DNA of 44,199 nt from an uncultured Thiogranum sp. (GTDB taxonomy: Bacteria; Pseudomonadota; Gammaproteobacteria; DSM-19610), in NCBI GenBank assembly GCA_913053655.1, contig CAJXFW010000005.1, forward strand, positions 1 to 44,199, read 5' to 3'. The notes beneath the pieces are model-generated. The model was not told where the DNA came from. It did not search any database and was given only the letters and a program-made list of their open reading frames with translations. The position numbers were made by a program, and so were the translations under genes. Position 1 is the first letter of the stretch. Each line of letters opens with the position of its first letter. Shown piece by piece: positions 32,580 to 40,449 of this stretch.

Positions 32580-32658
32580 AACGCACCTCCTGTCGGGGTT
32601 GATCGGGCTAGCCGGTCAAAAACCATAAATAATGGTACTATCGCTTGAGCACAAACTG

Positions 32659-32683
32659 GTCGGTATGTAGAGTACATACCGAC
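32659..32683. promoter_or_regulatory. perfect palindromic operator between dsrE2 and tetR
   Basis: GTCGGTATGTA (32659-32669), a three-base spacer GAG, and TACATACCGAC (32673-32683) form an 11+3+11 perfect inverted repeat. Its size and position in the middle of the 176-base divergent gap fit a TetR-family operator that controls both directions. Confidence 0.88.
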
Positions 32684-32755
32684 TGGATGGTTTGTCAATG
32701 GATTTCCATAGTGAGTTCCCCAATAATGCGTGGGGACTGAAACGCAGGTGAAGTA

Positions 32756-33379
32756 ATGGACAGTGCCGAAAATGTAACCCGCATCGAGCGTAATCCTGAT
32801 CAGACCCGTACCCGCATCCTGGAAGCTGCTTTCCTGGATATGTACCGTAACGGTTTTCAGGGTATGCGACTGGATGGTGTGCTCAGGGCCACTAATTTAA
32901 CCAAGGGTGCGCTTTATCATCATTTTCCCAGCAAACAGGCGCTGGGTTATGCGGTGGTGGATGAAGTGATTATCCCGACCATGGAAGCCATGTGGCTGCA
33001 ACCCCTCAAGAAAGCGGCGGACCCGTTGGCCGGGCTGATATCGGTCATCGAACAGATGCCCGACAACAAGCCGCCGGAGATGATCGAGTACGGTTGTCCG
33101 CTGAACAACCTGGCCCAGGAGATGTCACCCCTGGATGAGGGATTCAGGCAACGGCTGGATTATGCGTTTTGCGTCTGGCATGACGTGACCCAGGAAGCGC
33201 TGGAGCGTGCCCGGCTGCAAGGCCTTATTCGCGAAGACGTGAACTGCGACGAAACGGCGACCTTTATCATGGCCGCGCTCGAAGGGTGCATCGGTATCGC
33301 CAAGAATGCACAGAGCGTAGAACGGCTGCACGCCTGTAACCGCGGGTTGATTCAATTCATTGAGTCCCTGAGGGACTGA
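32756..33379 (+). CDS. TetR-family transcriptional repressor
   Basis: The protein has 207 residues. The N-terminal helix-turn-helix reads ILEAAFLDMYRNGFQGMRLD then LTKGALYHHFPSKQALG, the classic TetR pattern. The ligand domain contains EYGCPLNNLAQEMSP, a motif with a conserved Cys shared by a subgroup of TetR proteins, some of which respond to electrophiles or thiol stress. It probably binds the palindrome upstream and represses both its own unit (tetR, RND exporter, LolA-like) and dsrE2. Confidence 0.9.
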   Translation: MDSAENVTRIERNPDQTRTRILEAAFLDMYRNGFQGMRLDGVLRATNLTKGALYHHFPSKQALGYAVVDEVIIPTMEAMWLQPLKKAADPLAGLISVIEQMPDNKPPEMIEYGCPLNNLAQEMSPLDEGFRQRLDYAFCVWHDVTQEALERARLQGLIREDVNCDETATFIMAALEGCIGIAKNAQSVERLHACNRGLIQFIESLRD

Positions 33380-33395
33380 CAAAAAAAGGATTTGT

Positions 33396-35678
33396 ATGTC
33401 GCGATCTTTTGCTGAGCAGCTGGTGCGCTGGAGGTGGCTGCTGCTTGTTCTGGTGCTGGCTGGTGTTGGCTTTGCCGCCAGCGGCGCACGCTTCCTGACT
33501 TTATCCAACGATTACCGGGTCTTTTTCAGCGCCGAAAATCCGCAGCTGATTGCTTTCGAGGAGCTGCAGAACACCTATACCAAGTCCGATAACGTGCTGA
33601 TTGTGCTGGCACCTAAGGACGGTAATGTCTTTACCCCGCAGACCCTGGAAGCTGTCGAGTGGCTGACCGAACAGGCCTGGCAGATTCCCTATTCGATCCG
33701 CGTTGATTCGATTACCAACTTCCAGCATACCTATGCCGAGGGCGACGACCTGGTGGTCGAGGACCTGGTAACGGATGCGCCGGATCTTGATGAGCAAGAC
33801 CTGTCTCGTATCCGCGCCGTGGCCGTTAACGAACCCCTGCTGGTTGACCGTATTGTTTCTCCCTCCGGGCACGTCACCGCCGTCAACGTAATCATTCAGC
33901 TGCCTGGCCTCGATCCGGCCGCCGAAGTACCGGAAGTTGCCAGTTTCACGCGTGACCTGGCCGACCGGCTGACCGGGCGCTACCCCGACCTGCAAGTTCA
34001 CCTGACCGGTATTGTATTTTTGAATAACGCATTCTCGGAAATGGCAATGGCCGACATGCAGACACTGGTACCGCTCATGTTCGTCGTCATCACTGTACTC
34101 ATGGTGCTGATGTTGCGTTCCTTCTGGGGCACGCTGGCGACAGTATTTGTCATCCTGCTGTCGATTGCCACGGCCATGGGGCTGGCCGGCTGGCTGGGCA
34201 TTGCCATTACGCCACCGCTGGCCAGTGCACCGACCATGATCATGACACTCGCGGTAGCGGATTGTGTACACCTGCTGGTGACATTCCAGCAACGCCTGCG
34301 CAGCAGCGAATCGAAAGCCGTCGCCATGCAGGAAGCCCTGCGCATGAATCTGCAACCGATCTTTCTCACCAGCCTGACAACCGCAATCGGTTTTCTGTCG
34401 ATGAATTTCAGCGATGCGCCGCCGTTCCGTGATCTTGGCAATGTGGTCGCCATTGGTGTGGTCGCCGCGTTCGTGTATGCCGTCGTATTATTACCCACGC
34501 TAATGTTACTGCTGCCGGTCAGGGCCAGGGTGGCGCGTAACCAGACCACAACGGCGATGGACACGCTGGCTGATTTCGTCATCAAACACCGACGCCCGGT
34601 ACTCTGGGGCATGTCGTTCCTCGTGGTCGGGCTGGTGGCTTTTGTACCCACCAATGAACTGAACGACGACTTCGTCAAGTATTTTGATGAAAGCGTGGAT
34701 TTTCGTGTGGATACGGATTTCACCACGGATAATCTCACCGGTCTGTACAGTATTTCCTATTCCCTGAAGTCCGGTGGTTCCGGTGCTATCAGCGAACCAG
34801 AGTATCTGCGCAAACTGGACGAATTCGCCGTGTGGTACCGGCAGCAACCCGAAGTGATGCACGTCAGTACCCTGTCCGATACCATGAAGCGGCTCAACAA
34901 GAACCTGCACGGCGACGACCCTGCCTGGTACCGCCTGCCGGATGAACGCAACCTGGCGGCCCAGTACCTGCTGCTGTATGAAATGTCGCTGCCTTACGGC
35001 CTGGATCTGAACAACCAGATCAACGTCGACAAATCGGCCACCAAGCTGGATGTTTCGCTGCAAAGCATCTCCAGCAACATGACCATTGCCCTGGAAGAGC
35101 GTGCCCAGCAGTGGTTGGCAGAGCATGTGCCGAAGTCCATGCGGGCGCACGGCGCCAGTCCCTCGGTTATGTTTGCGCATATCGGGGCGCGCAATATCCG
35201 CAGCATGCTGACCGGCACCACGCTGGCGCTGGTGCTGATCTCCTTTATTCTGATCTTTGCCCTGCGCTCACTGCGTATCGGCCTGATCAGTATCATTCCC
35301 AATCTGGTACCGGCCGGCATGGCCTTCGGCCTGTGGGGGCTACTGGTGGGGCAGGTCGGCCTGGCGCTGTCTATCGTAGCCGGCATGACGCTGGGTATCG
35401 TGGTCGATGACACCGTGCATTTTCTCAGCAAGTACCTGCGCGCACGCCGTGAGGAAGGACTGGCTCCTGCCGAGGCCGTGCGTTACGCCTTCCATACGGT
35501 GGGTACGGCACTGTGGACTACATCCATCGTGCTGATGGCCGGTTTCCTGGTGTTGACCCAGTCACCCTTCGAACTGAATTCCGGTATGGGCCTGCTGACC
35601 GCAATTACCATTGGCTTTGCACTGCTGGCCGACTTTCTGCTGCTACCCACCCTGTTGATGACACTGGATAAAGAATGA
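33396..35678 (+). CDS. RND/MMPL-superfamily exporter (HAE3-like)
   Basis: This 760-residue inner-membrane protein has two similar halves: helix 1 then a periplasmic loop, then five helices, then repetition. Signature regions are the helix MFVVITVLMVLMLRSFWGTL followed by TMIMTLAVADCVHLLVTF, and in the second half the helix TLALVLISFILIFALRSL followed by LGIVVDDTVHFLSKY (conserved Asp pair). This family exports hydrophobic compounds or lipids such as hopanoids rather than drugs. The start follows AAAGGA 16 bases after tetR. The next gene overlaps its stop, a LolA-like partner. Confidence 0.9.
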   Translation: MSRSFAEQLVRWRWLLLVLVLAGVGFAASGARFLTLSNDYRVFFSAENPQLIAFEELQNTYTKSDNVLIVLAPKDGNVFTPQTLEAVEWLTEQAWQIPYSIRVDSITNFQHTYAEGDDLVVEDLVTDAPDLDEQDLSRIRAVAVNEPLLVDRIVSPSGHVTAVNVIIQLPGLDPAAEVPEVASFTRDLADRLTGRYPDLQVHLTGIVFLNNAFSEMAMADMQTLVPLMFVVITVLMVLMLRSFWGTLATVFVILLSIATAMGLAGWLGIAITPPLASAPTMIMTLAVADCVHLLVTFQQRLRSSESKAVAMQEALRMNLQPIFLTSLTTAIGFLSMNFSDAPPFRDLGNVVAIGVVAAFVYAVVLLPTLMLLLPVRARVARNQTTTAMDTLADFVIKHRRPVLWGMSFLVVGLVAFVPTNELNDDFVKYFDESVDFRVDTDFTTDNLTGLYSISYSLKSGGSGAISEPEYLRKLDEFAVWYRQQPEVMHVSTLSDTMKRLNKNLHGDDPAWYRLPDERNLAAQYLLLYEMSLPYGLDLNNQINVDKSATKLDVSLQSISSNMTIALEERAQQWLAEHVPKSMRAHGASPSVMFAHIGARNIRSMLTGTTLALVLISFILIFALRSLRIGLISIIPNLVPAGMAFGLWGLLVGQVGLALSIVAGMTLGIVVDDTVHFLSKYLRARREEGLAPAEAVRYAFHTVGTALWTTSIVLMAGFLVLTQSPFELNSGMGLLTAITIGFALLADFLLLPTLLMTLDKE

Positions 35679-36460
35679 ACATGATGAAACCTGTATGGTT
35701 GTTGATCTTGCTGAGTCTCCCGTCTGCCCTGCTGGCACAGACAGCGGAGCAACGTGGACTGGAAATCGCTATTGAGGCGGATCGTCGCGATACCGGCTTT
35801 CACGACACACAGGCCTCCATGCGCATGATATTGCGCAACAAGCAGGGCGACGAAAGTGTTCGTGATATCCGGGTTCGGACCCTGGAGCAGCTGGATGACG
35901 GTGACAAGAGCCTGACCATCTTTGATAAACCGGCAGATATTAAAGGTACAAACTTTCTGACCTTTACCCATAAAACGGGACCGGATGACCAGTGGCTGTA
36001 TTTGCCGGCGCTGAAGCGCGTAAAACGTATATCATCGCGCAACAAGTCCGGCCCGTTTATGGGTAGTGAGTTTGCCTACGAGGATCTGTCTTCTCAGGAA
36101 ATTGAAAAGTTCACCTATAAGTACCTGCGCGATGAAGCGTGCGGCGACCTGCAGTGCTTTCTGATCGAGCGAATACCGGTTGACAAATATTCAGGTTACA
36201 CACGCGAGCTTCTGTGGCTGGACCAGCAGGAGTACCGGCCGCAAAAGATTGTTTTTTATGATCGAAAAAACGCCGAACTGAAAACACTGGTTTACAGCAA
36301 ATATCAACAATACCTGGGAAAGTACTGGCGTCCCCAGGAAATGTTTATGGAAAATCATCAAACCGGCAAAAGCACACGGCTGGTGTGGGATAATTACAGC
36401 TTTCAGACCGGGTTGACCGAGCGTGATTTTGGCCGCAACAGCCTGAAACGGGCCAAATAA
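35675..36460 (+). CDS. LolA-like outer-membrane lipoprotein-sorting protein (PF17131 type)
   Basis: The 261-residue protein has a signal peptide (VWLLILLSLPSALLA). The LolA-like fold is suggested by TGFHDTQASMRMILRNKQGD, KSLTIFDKPADIKGTNFLTF, WLYLPALKRVKRI and FMGSEFAYEDL, features of the 'outer membrane lipoprotein-sorting' family found next to RND transporters. It probably takes a hydrophobic molecule from the RND protein across the periplasm. Its start overlaps the RND stop by four bases (ATGA), so the two are coupled. Confidence 0.88.
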   Translation: MNMMKPVWLLILLSLPSALLAQTAEQRGLEIAIEADRRDTGFHDTQASMRMILRNKQGDESVRDIRVRTLEQLDDGDKSLTIFDKPADIKGTNFLTFTHKTGPDDQWLYLPALKRVKRISSRNKSGPFMGSEFAYEDLSSQEIEKFTYKYLRDEACGDLQCFLIERIPVDKYSGYTRELLWLDQQEYRPQKIVFYDRKNAELKTLVYSKYQQYLGKYWRPQEMFMENHQTGKSTRLVWDNYSFQTGLTERDFGRNSLKRAK

Positions 36461-36628
36461 CCGGACTATGCTGCCGTTTACCGCCAACCCTGATATTTCA
36501 CCTGGCAGGTGATTAAAACCTGGATAAATCAATGGCTTCAGGTATCTTCCCGAAAAGCCGATACAGTCAGCAAGGCCGTTTCGAAAAGAGCCGGTCTGCG
36601 TCGAAAATGGTGAGCAGGGGTGATTGTG

Positions 36629-37996
36629 ATGCAGGTGTGGCAATCGAAGAAGTATTTCCATGCACTTACAGGTGCACGTTTTCTGGCGGCTATGGCACTG
36701 TTGTTCCTTATTCATCCGCCGGCTTTCTCCATGGAGACGTGGGACCAGCTGCTTGAGAAACAGCTCCAGGAGGCCAATAACGGCGACGCTGATGCCCAGT
36801 ATGGCGTGGGTATCAAATACCTGAAAGGGCAAGGCGTCAAACAGGATCGTAAGGAAGCCATACGCTGGCTGAAGCAGGCGGCAACATCCGGGCATGACGG
36901 TGCAAAAGACAAGCTGCTCCGTTTGCAGGATCGACAGAAGCTGTTTGTGAAACTTTTAGATAAAGCACACGCCGGCGATCAGAAAGCACAGTACCAGACA
37001 GGCATCATGTACCTGAAAGGTAAAGGTGTCGCAACAGACGGTAGCGAGGCGCGCTCCTGGATAGGTAAGGCAGCGGCTCAAGGCGACCGGAAGGCCATCA
37101 CCCGCCTGGGTATACTGTATTACAAAGGCGAGGGTGGAACGAAAGATTACGCGCGCGCCCTCAAGAATTTTAACGGTGTAAGCAACGATAGCGTACTGGC
37201 ACAGTATTATCTCGGTGAAATGTATGCCGGCGGAAAAGGTGTGAGGAAAAATTATAAGACAGCAATTACCTGGTACCAAAAAGCGGCTGACGGAGGGTTT
37301 GTCCGGGCAGGCGGGAAAATCATAAACATGCAAGAAGAGCTAAAAATGGAAGAACGCCACAAAACAAATGCAGTGCGTAAAGCAAAATTGGCTAAGGCTG
37401 CGGCAAAACAGGTGATGGAAAGACGGCGGCAGGAGGCTGCGCGACAGGCGGCAGCTACACGGCAGGCAGAAGCTACGCGACAGGCAGAAGCTGCACGACA
37501 GGCAGCAGCCGGAAAGACGGCTAAACTGCAAACAATAAAAGTGGCTCCGGCGGTCAGGAAGAAGGCGATCAAACTTTCTCCCTTGGAGCAACTGGCCAGT
37601 AAACAATGGGCGCGCAAAGAGAAGCAGGTTGAGTATTTGCCGTCAAAAGTCACCGATTGCGAAATGGAGAAAAACAAGCTCGTTTGTTTTAGCGGTCTTT
37701 TAACGCGTGTCAGTGGCTCGAATACGGTGCACTACCGGGTAAAATCAGAAGTGACTTCGGCGCGCAGCGTGTATTACGTCACCTACCGTAACCTGGTCAT
37801 CGATGCAATAAGCATTGAGAGCGATGATGAAGATCTGCTCGGTTATGACGATGATGCCGATCAGAATCAGGACCAGGGCTTTCGTATCAAGACAGGATGG
37901 ACACAGGGTCACAAAGTAGAATGCAGACTGAACGCCAGTAGTGGTCTGGATTGTATAAAGGACCAGACATATAAAATGGTTTTTGTCGCAAAATAG
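36629..37996 (+). CDS. secreted Sel1-repeat protein with Ala-rich linker
   Basis: The protein has 455 residues. After an N-terminal hydrophobic segment (FLAAMALLFLIHPPAFS) there are several Sel1/TPR-like repeats (GDADAQYGVGIKYLKGQGV, GDQKAQYQTGIMYLKGKGV, LAQYYLGEMYAGGKGV), each 36 residues apart. Then follows a charged coiled-coil linker containing near-identical units (RQAEATRQAEAARQ), encoded by 18-base imperfect repeats at about 37440-37510. The C-terminal 120 residues are unique and contain several Cys. Sel1 proteins act as scaffolds in signalling or envelope assembly. ATG 36629 follows AGGGG by eight bases, and a GTG nine bases upstream is possible. Confidence 0.8.
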   Translation: MQVWQSKKYFHALTGARFLAAMALLFLIHPPAFSMETWDQLLEKQLQEANNGDADAQYGVGIKYLKGQGVKQDRKEAIRWLKQAATSGHDGAKDKLLRLQDRQKLFVKLLDKAHAGDQKAQYQTGIMYLKGKGVATDGSEARSWIGKAAAQGDRKAITRLGILYYKGEGGTKDYARALKNFNGVSNDSVLAQYYLGEMYAGGKGVRKNYKTAITWYQKAADGGFVRAGGKIINMQEELKMEERHKTNAVRKAKLAKAAAKQVMERRRQEAARQAAATRQAEATRQAEAARQAAAGKTAKLQTIKVAPAVRKKAIKLSPLEQLASKQWARKEKQVEYLPSKVTDCEMEKNKLVCFSGLLTRVSGSNTVHYRVKSEVTSARSVYYVTYRNLVIDAISIESDDEDLLGYDDDADQNQDQGFRIKTGWTQGHKVECRLNASSGLDCIKDQTYKMVFVAK

Positions 37997-38003
37997 CAAC
38001 CTG

Positions 38004-38507
38004 TTAGCGGATCTCCTCTATAGACAGCTTTTTTTCCATCACAATCGGTCTGATAACGGCAAAACCCTGAAGTTGCCAGTGGGCGAGTTCGGTGATGGCC
38101 GAAGGTGTCACTTTGATAAAGTCGTAGAAATCTTCATTCCTGTAGCCGTAATCCGCTGCGGCCAGTCCACAAACGCGAAATTCGACCCCGAGCTCTGCGT
38201 AATAGCGCATCCTTTCCACCGCATCTCTGTACTTTTTGTAGTTCTTGCGTGCAACGGTGACGATTTCCGTGCCGTGAATAATGACCTTCAGATCCAGGGA
38301 TTCCGGTGCCATATCATAGGGCGACCCCATCAGGGGATTCATCAATGAGCGTATCCAGTACAGGGCTGCATTGATCTTTTGCGGGTCATCGAGATAGAAA
38401 TCGAACAGTACTTTCTGTTCGGTATAGGGGGTCTGTACGAAACTGGCACCTTTATCAGCGTGCGCCAGCGGCGAGAGAAGCAAAATCAAAAGCACCAGTA
38501 TTTTCAT
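38004..38507 (-). CDS. secreted DsrE/DsrF-like protein
   Basis: This 167-residue protein has a signal peptide (LVLLILLLSPLAHA). The mature chain has KVLFDFYLDDPQKINAALYW, DLKVIIHGTEIVTVARKNY and MRYYAELGVEFRVCGLAAAD with one conserved Cys, typical of small periplasmic DsrE-like proteins. It probably handles sulfur or metal in the periplasm, though the partner is unknown. ATG 38507 begins the signal peptide; the longer frame to 38630 overlaps the DAHP-synthase gene and is excluded. Confidence 0.78.
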   Translation of the reverse strand: MKILVLLILLLSPLAHADKGASFVQTPYTEQKVLFDFYLDDPQKINAALYWIRSLMNPLMGSPYDMAPESLDLKVIIHGTEIVTVARKNYKKYRDAVERMRYYAELGVEFRVCGLAAADYGYRNEDFYDFIKVTPSAITELAHWQLQGFAVIRPIVMEKKLSIEEIR

Positions 38508-38565
38508 CAGAACAGACGCTGCTGCGGTTCGACAGGGTAAGTATAGACGAGAATCGGGTGTGTGT

Positions 38566-39678
38566 TTATTGGAATTGGCTGGCAAGCTCCTGCCTTTTCT
38601 CATAGGCCTCTCGAGCGATACGGATATCATCCAGAAACCAGGGCAACTCGTCGAGCGTCAGTGCCTGCGGTCCGTCCACCAGTGCCTTTTCGGGTTCTGG
38701 ATGGAAATCAACAAGTATCATGTTGGCGCCCGCTATAACACCTTGTGCGGTGACGTGCATCACGTCCAGCAGGCCGTCGGGCGCACGGTCCCGGGTGCCT
38801 ACCGAGTGCGATGGGTCAATGCACACCGGCATACGCGTCAGACGTTTCACCACCGGCACATGGGCAAAATCGACAAAGTTGCGGTGCGGTTCGCCCATAT
38901 TGGTTTTCATACCGCGCAAACCAAACACGACATTGCGATTTCCCTCACTGGCCAGATACTCTGCGGCGTTGAGCGACTCCTCCAGTGTGATGCCGAATCC
39001 GCGCTTCAGCAACACCGGAAACTCGCGCTGGCGACCCACGTATTTAAGCAATTCGAAATTCTGGGTATTACGGGTACCTATCTGCAGCATCACGCCGGTC
39101 GGGTTGCCGGTCAGCGCCAGTGCTTCGCGGATTTCCCTGACGTGCATCTCGTGGGTGATTTCCATGGCGATCACCTTGATGCCGTATTTACCGGCCAGTT
39201 CAAACACGTAGGGAAGACAGTCTTTGCCGTGCCCCTGGAAGGAGTAAGGGTTGGTGCGCGGTTTGTAGGCACCCATTCGCGTGCACACCTGGCCGTGTTC
39301 CTGCAATGCGCGCATCATGATTTCAACGTGCTCGGGAGTATTGACTGCGCACAGACCGGCAAACAGGTTCAGATTATCCTGTCCGAATCGTACGCCGTTA
39401 TACTCGAAATGGGTGGCACGGTCGTTATCCTTGTGACGACCGAGTACCCGGTACTCCTCGGAAATGCGTACCACGCGCTCCACTGCCGGCAGATTCGAGA
39501 TATCCTCCATCGGTAACGATGCGGTATCACCTATCAGATACACTTCGGTGAGCAGCTGCTGTTCACCGGTCTCCTGGTGGATGCGGTGGCGGACGTTCGG
39601 CATGCGACCGAGAGATTCTTCCAGTTGCCGGAATTCGGCACTGTCGGTTCTTGTATCTGGGGCCAGAATTAAAATCAT
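38566..39678 (-). CDS. divergent DAHP synthase-like aldolase (class I beta)
   Basis: The 370-residue protein has an N-terminal ferredoxin-like regulatory domain and a (beta/alpha)8 barrel. The family markers are KPRTNPYSFQG (139-149), GTRNTQNFELL and DPSHSVGTR with His291. Several normally invariant residues differ: AGPC is AGLC (Cys110 kept), the usual Glu of CERG is Leu (GLRG), and the metal-ligand Glu of the E-x-HP motif is Asp324 (DFHPEPEKALVDG). It may make DAHP with changed regulation or act on another phosphosugar. Its start overlaps the stop of a nitrilase remnant as ATGA, so it was once the last gene of that operon. Confidence 0.85.
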   Translation of the reverse strand: MILILAPDTRTDSAEFRQLEESLGRMPNVRHRIHQETGEQQLLTEVYLIGDTASLPMEDISNLPAVERVVRISEEYRVLGRHKDNDRATHFEYNGVRFGQDNLNLFAGLCAVNTPEHVEIMMRALQEHGQVCTRMGAYKPRTNPYSFQGHGKDCLPYVFELAGKYGIKVIAMEITHEMHVREIREALALTGNPTGVMLQIGTRNTQNFELLKYVGRQREFPVLLKRGFGITLEESLNAAEYLASEGNRNVVFGLRGMKTNMGEPHRNFVDFAHVPVVKRLTRMPVCIDPSHSVGTRDRAPDGLLDVMHVTAQGVIAGANMILVDFHPEPEKALVDGPQALTLDELPWFLDDIRIAREAYEKRQELASQFQ

Positions 39679-39860
39679 GTTGTATCCCGAAAATGGAGCG
39701 ACAGGTTATCATAGGCATCAACCCTGCGGTCCCGCAAGTAGGGCCGGCTGCGGCGTACCTTTTCACTGCGCCGCATATTGACCGATGCGATCAGTAATTC
39801 CGCTTCGAAGGCGATGGCATAAAACACCGGTTCAACTTCCGGCAATATTGCCCCAGCCAC
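39675..39860 (-). pseudogene. C-terminal remnant of a nitrilase/AguB-type amidase
   Basis: The 61 residues from a GTG at 39860 end in VRRSRPYLRDRRVDAYD and stop at 39675 in an ATGA overlap with the aldolase gene. The pattern 'vRrsrPyLrDRRpdlY' is a common C-terminal ending of carbon-nitrogen hydrolases such as N-carbamoylputrescine amidase. The catalytic Glu-Lys-Cys parts are absent, and no start with a ribosome site precedes it. It is the end of a gene whose body is missing. Confidence 0.7.
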
Positions 39861-39939
39861 TGTCGGCGTACGGCCAGGTCAGTATGACACCGCTCTGCGG
39901 TTCCCATTCGGCGGGCATACGTCGTTCCGGAGGAGACAT
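39832..39939 (-). pseudogene. N-terminal remnant of agmatine deiminase (AguA)
   Basis: ATG 39939 starts MSPPERRMPAEWEPQSGVIL and continues TWPYADSGWG before a stop at 39832. The sequence MPAEWEPQSGVILTWP is how agmatine deiminases begin. Only about 30 of the expected ~350 residues are present, and the sequence then runs into the nitrilase remnant in another frame. I infer one deletion that fused the start of aguA to the end of the adjoining amidase gene. Confidence 0.82.
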
Positions 39940-39994
39940 AGGTGACGCATTGTAATCAGCGACAGGAGGCCACCGCCAGTTGATTTATCCAAAA

Positions 39995-40069
39995 CCTGTA
40001 GGAGCGGTCTCCTGACCGCGACAGCGCACTCAACCTATCGCGCCGAAGGGCGGCGCTCCTACAGGTGTT
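39995..40069. repeat. REP-type palindrome
   Basis: CCTGTAGGAGCGGTCTCCTG at the left and GCCGAAGGGCGGCGCTCCTA with CAGG at the right form a hairpin. It is the same unit as at 26946-27012, differing mainly in the loop. It lies between the small secreted-protein gene and the agmatine-operon remnant. Confidence 0.85.
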
Positions 40070-40086
40070 TATTTGTTACCGGGTGG

Positions 40087-40371
40087 TTAATTCTTGTGTG
40101 GAACCACGGAGTGAATAACGTACTGGTTCTCGAAATACACAATGGCATCGCTGTACATCCAGTGCGTGATGGGTGGTTCGCCAACCGGCCCCATGCGCTG
40201 TTGCGGTTCACCGTACTGCTGCAGAACCTGGTCCATGGTCAGACCACCGTCAGGCCGGGCTGTCGCAGCGTCTGTTGCTACTGCATCCACGAGCAATGTA
40301 TCACCCATGGCGCTACCGCCGGCGAACGCGGTGCCAAGCGTAACCAGAAGAAAAAAACTGATGCGTTGCAT
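40087..40371 (-). CDS. small secreted protein with an SmpA/OmlA-like motif
   Basis: This is a 94-residue protein with a signal peptide (ISFFLLVTLGTAFAGGSA). The conserved block GLTMDQVLQQYGEPQQRMG followed by PPITHWMYSDAIVYFE is typical of small gammaproteobacterial exported proteins with an SmpA/OmlA-type fold. Some are labelled phosphodiesterases without evidence. ATG 40371 follows GGGGAT; the upstream ATG 40386 is less suited. The function is unknown. Confidence 0.75.
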   Translation of the reverse strand: MQRISFFLLVTLGTAFAGGSAMGDTLLVDAVATDAATARPDGGLTMDQVLQQYGEPQQRMGPVGEPPITHWMYSDAIVYFENQYVIHSVVPHKN

Positions 40372-40449
40372 GATATTGATCCCCATGTCGGTTCGGACTG
40401 ATTCAATAGTTGTTTTCGGCAGCCTGCGCTTGTGATTTAATGCGCCGCT

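Noticed and set aside
33501-34738. Two minus-strand frames of 284 and 246 residues opposite the RND exporter
   Set aside because: They are mirror frames of the exporter's hydrophobic codons, with no start signals and no family resemblance.
37439-37510. 18-base tandem units that could be mistaken for a CRISPR or minisatellite locus
   Set aside because: They are in frame within the Sel1-repeat protein and code for an Ala/Gln/Arg linker. There are no spacers, and no cas genes lie nearby.
38560-39516. 318-residue plus-strand frame opposite the DAHP-synthase-like gene
   Set aside because: It covers the aldolase gene on the opposite strand and its translation, rich in His and Gln, is typical of an antisense frame. 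The aldolase has clear family motifs.
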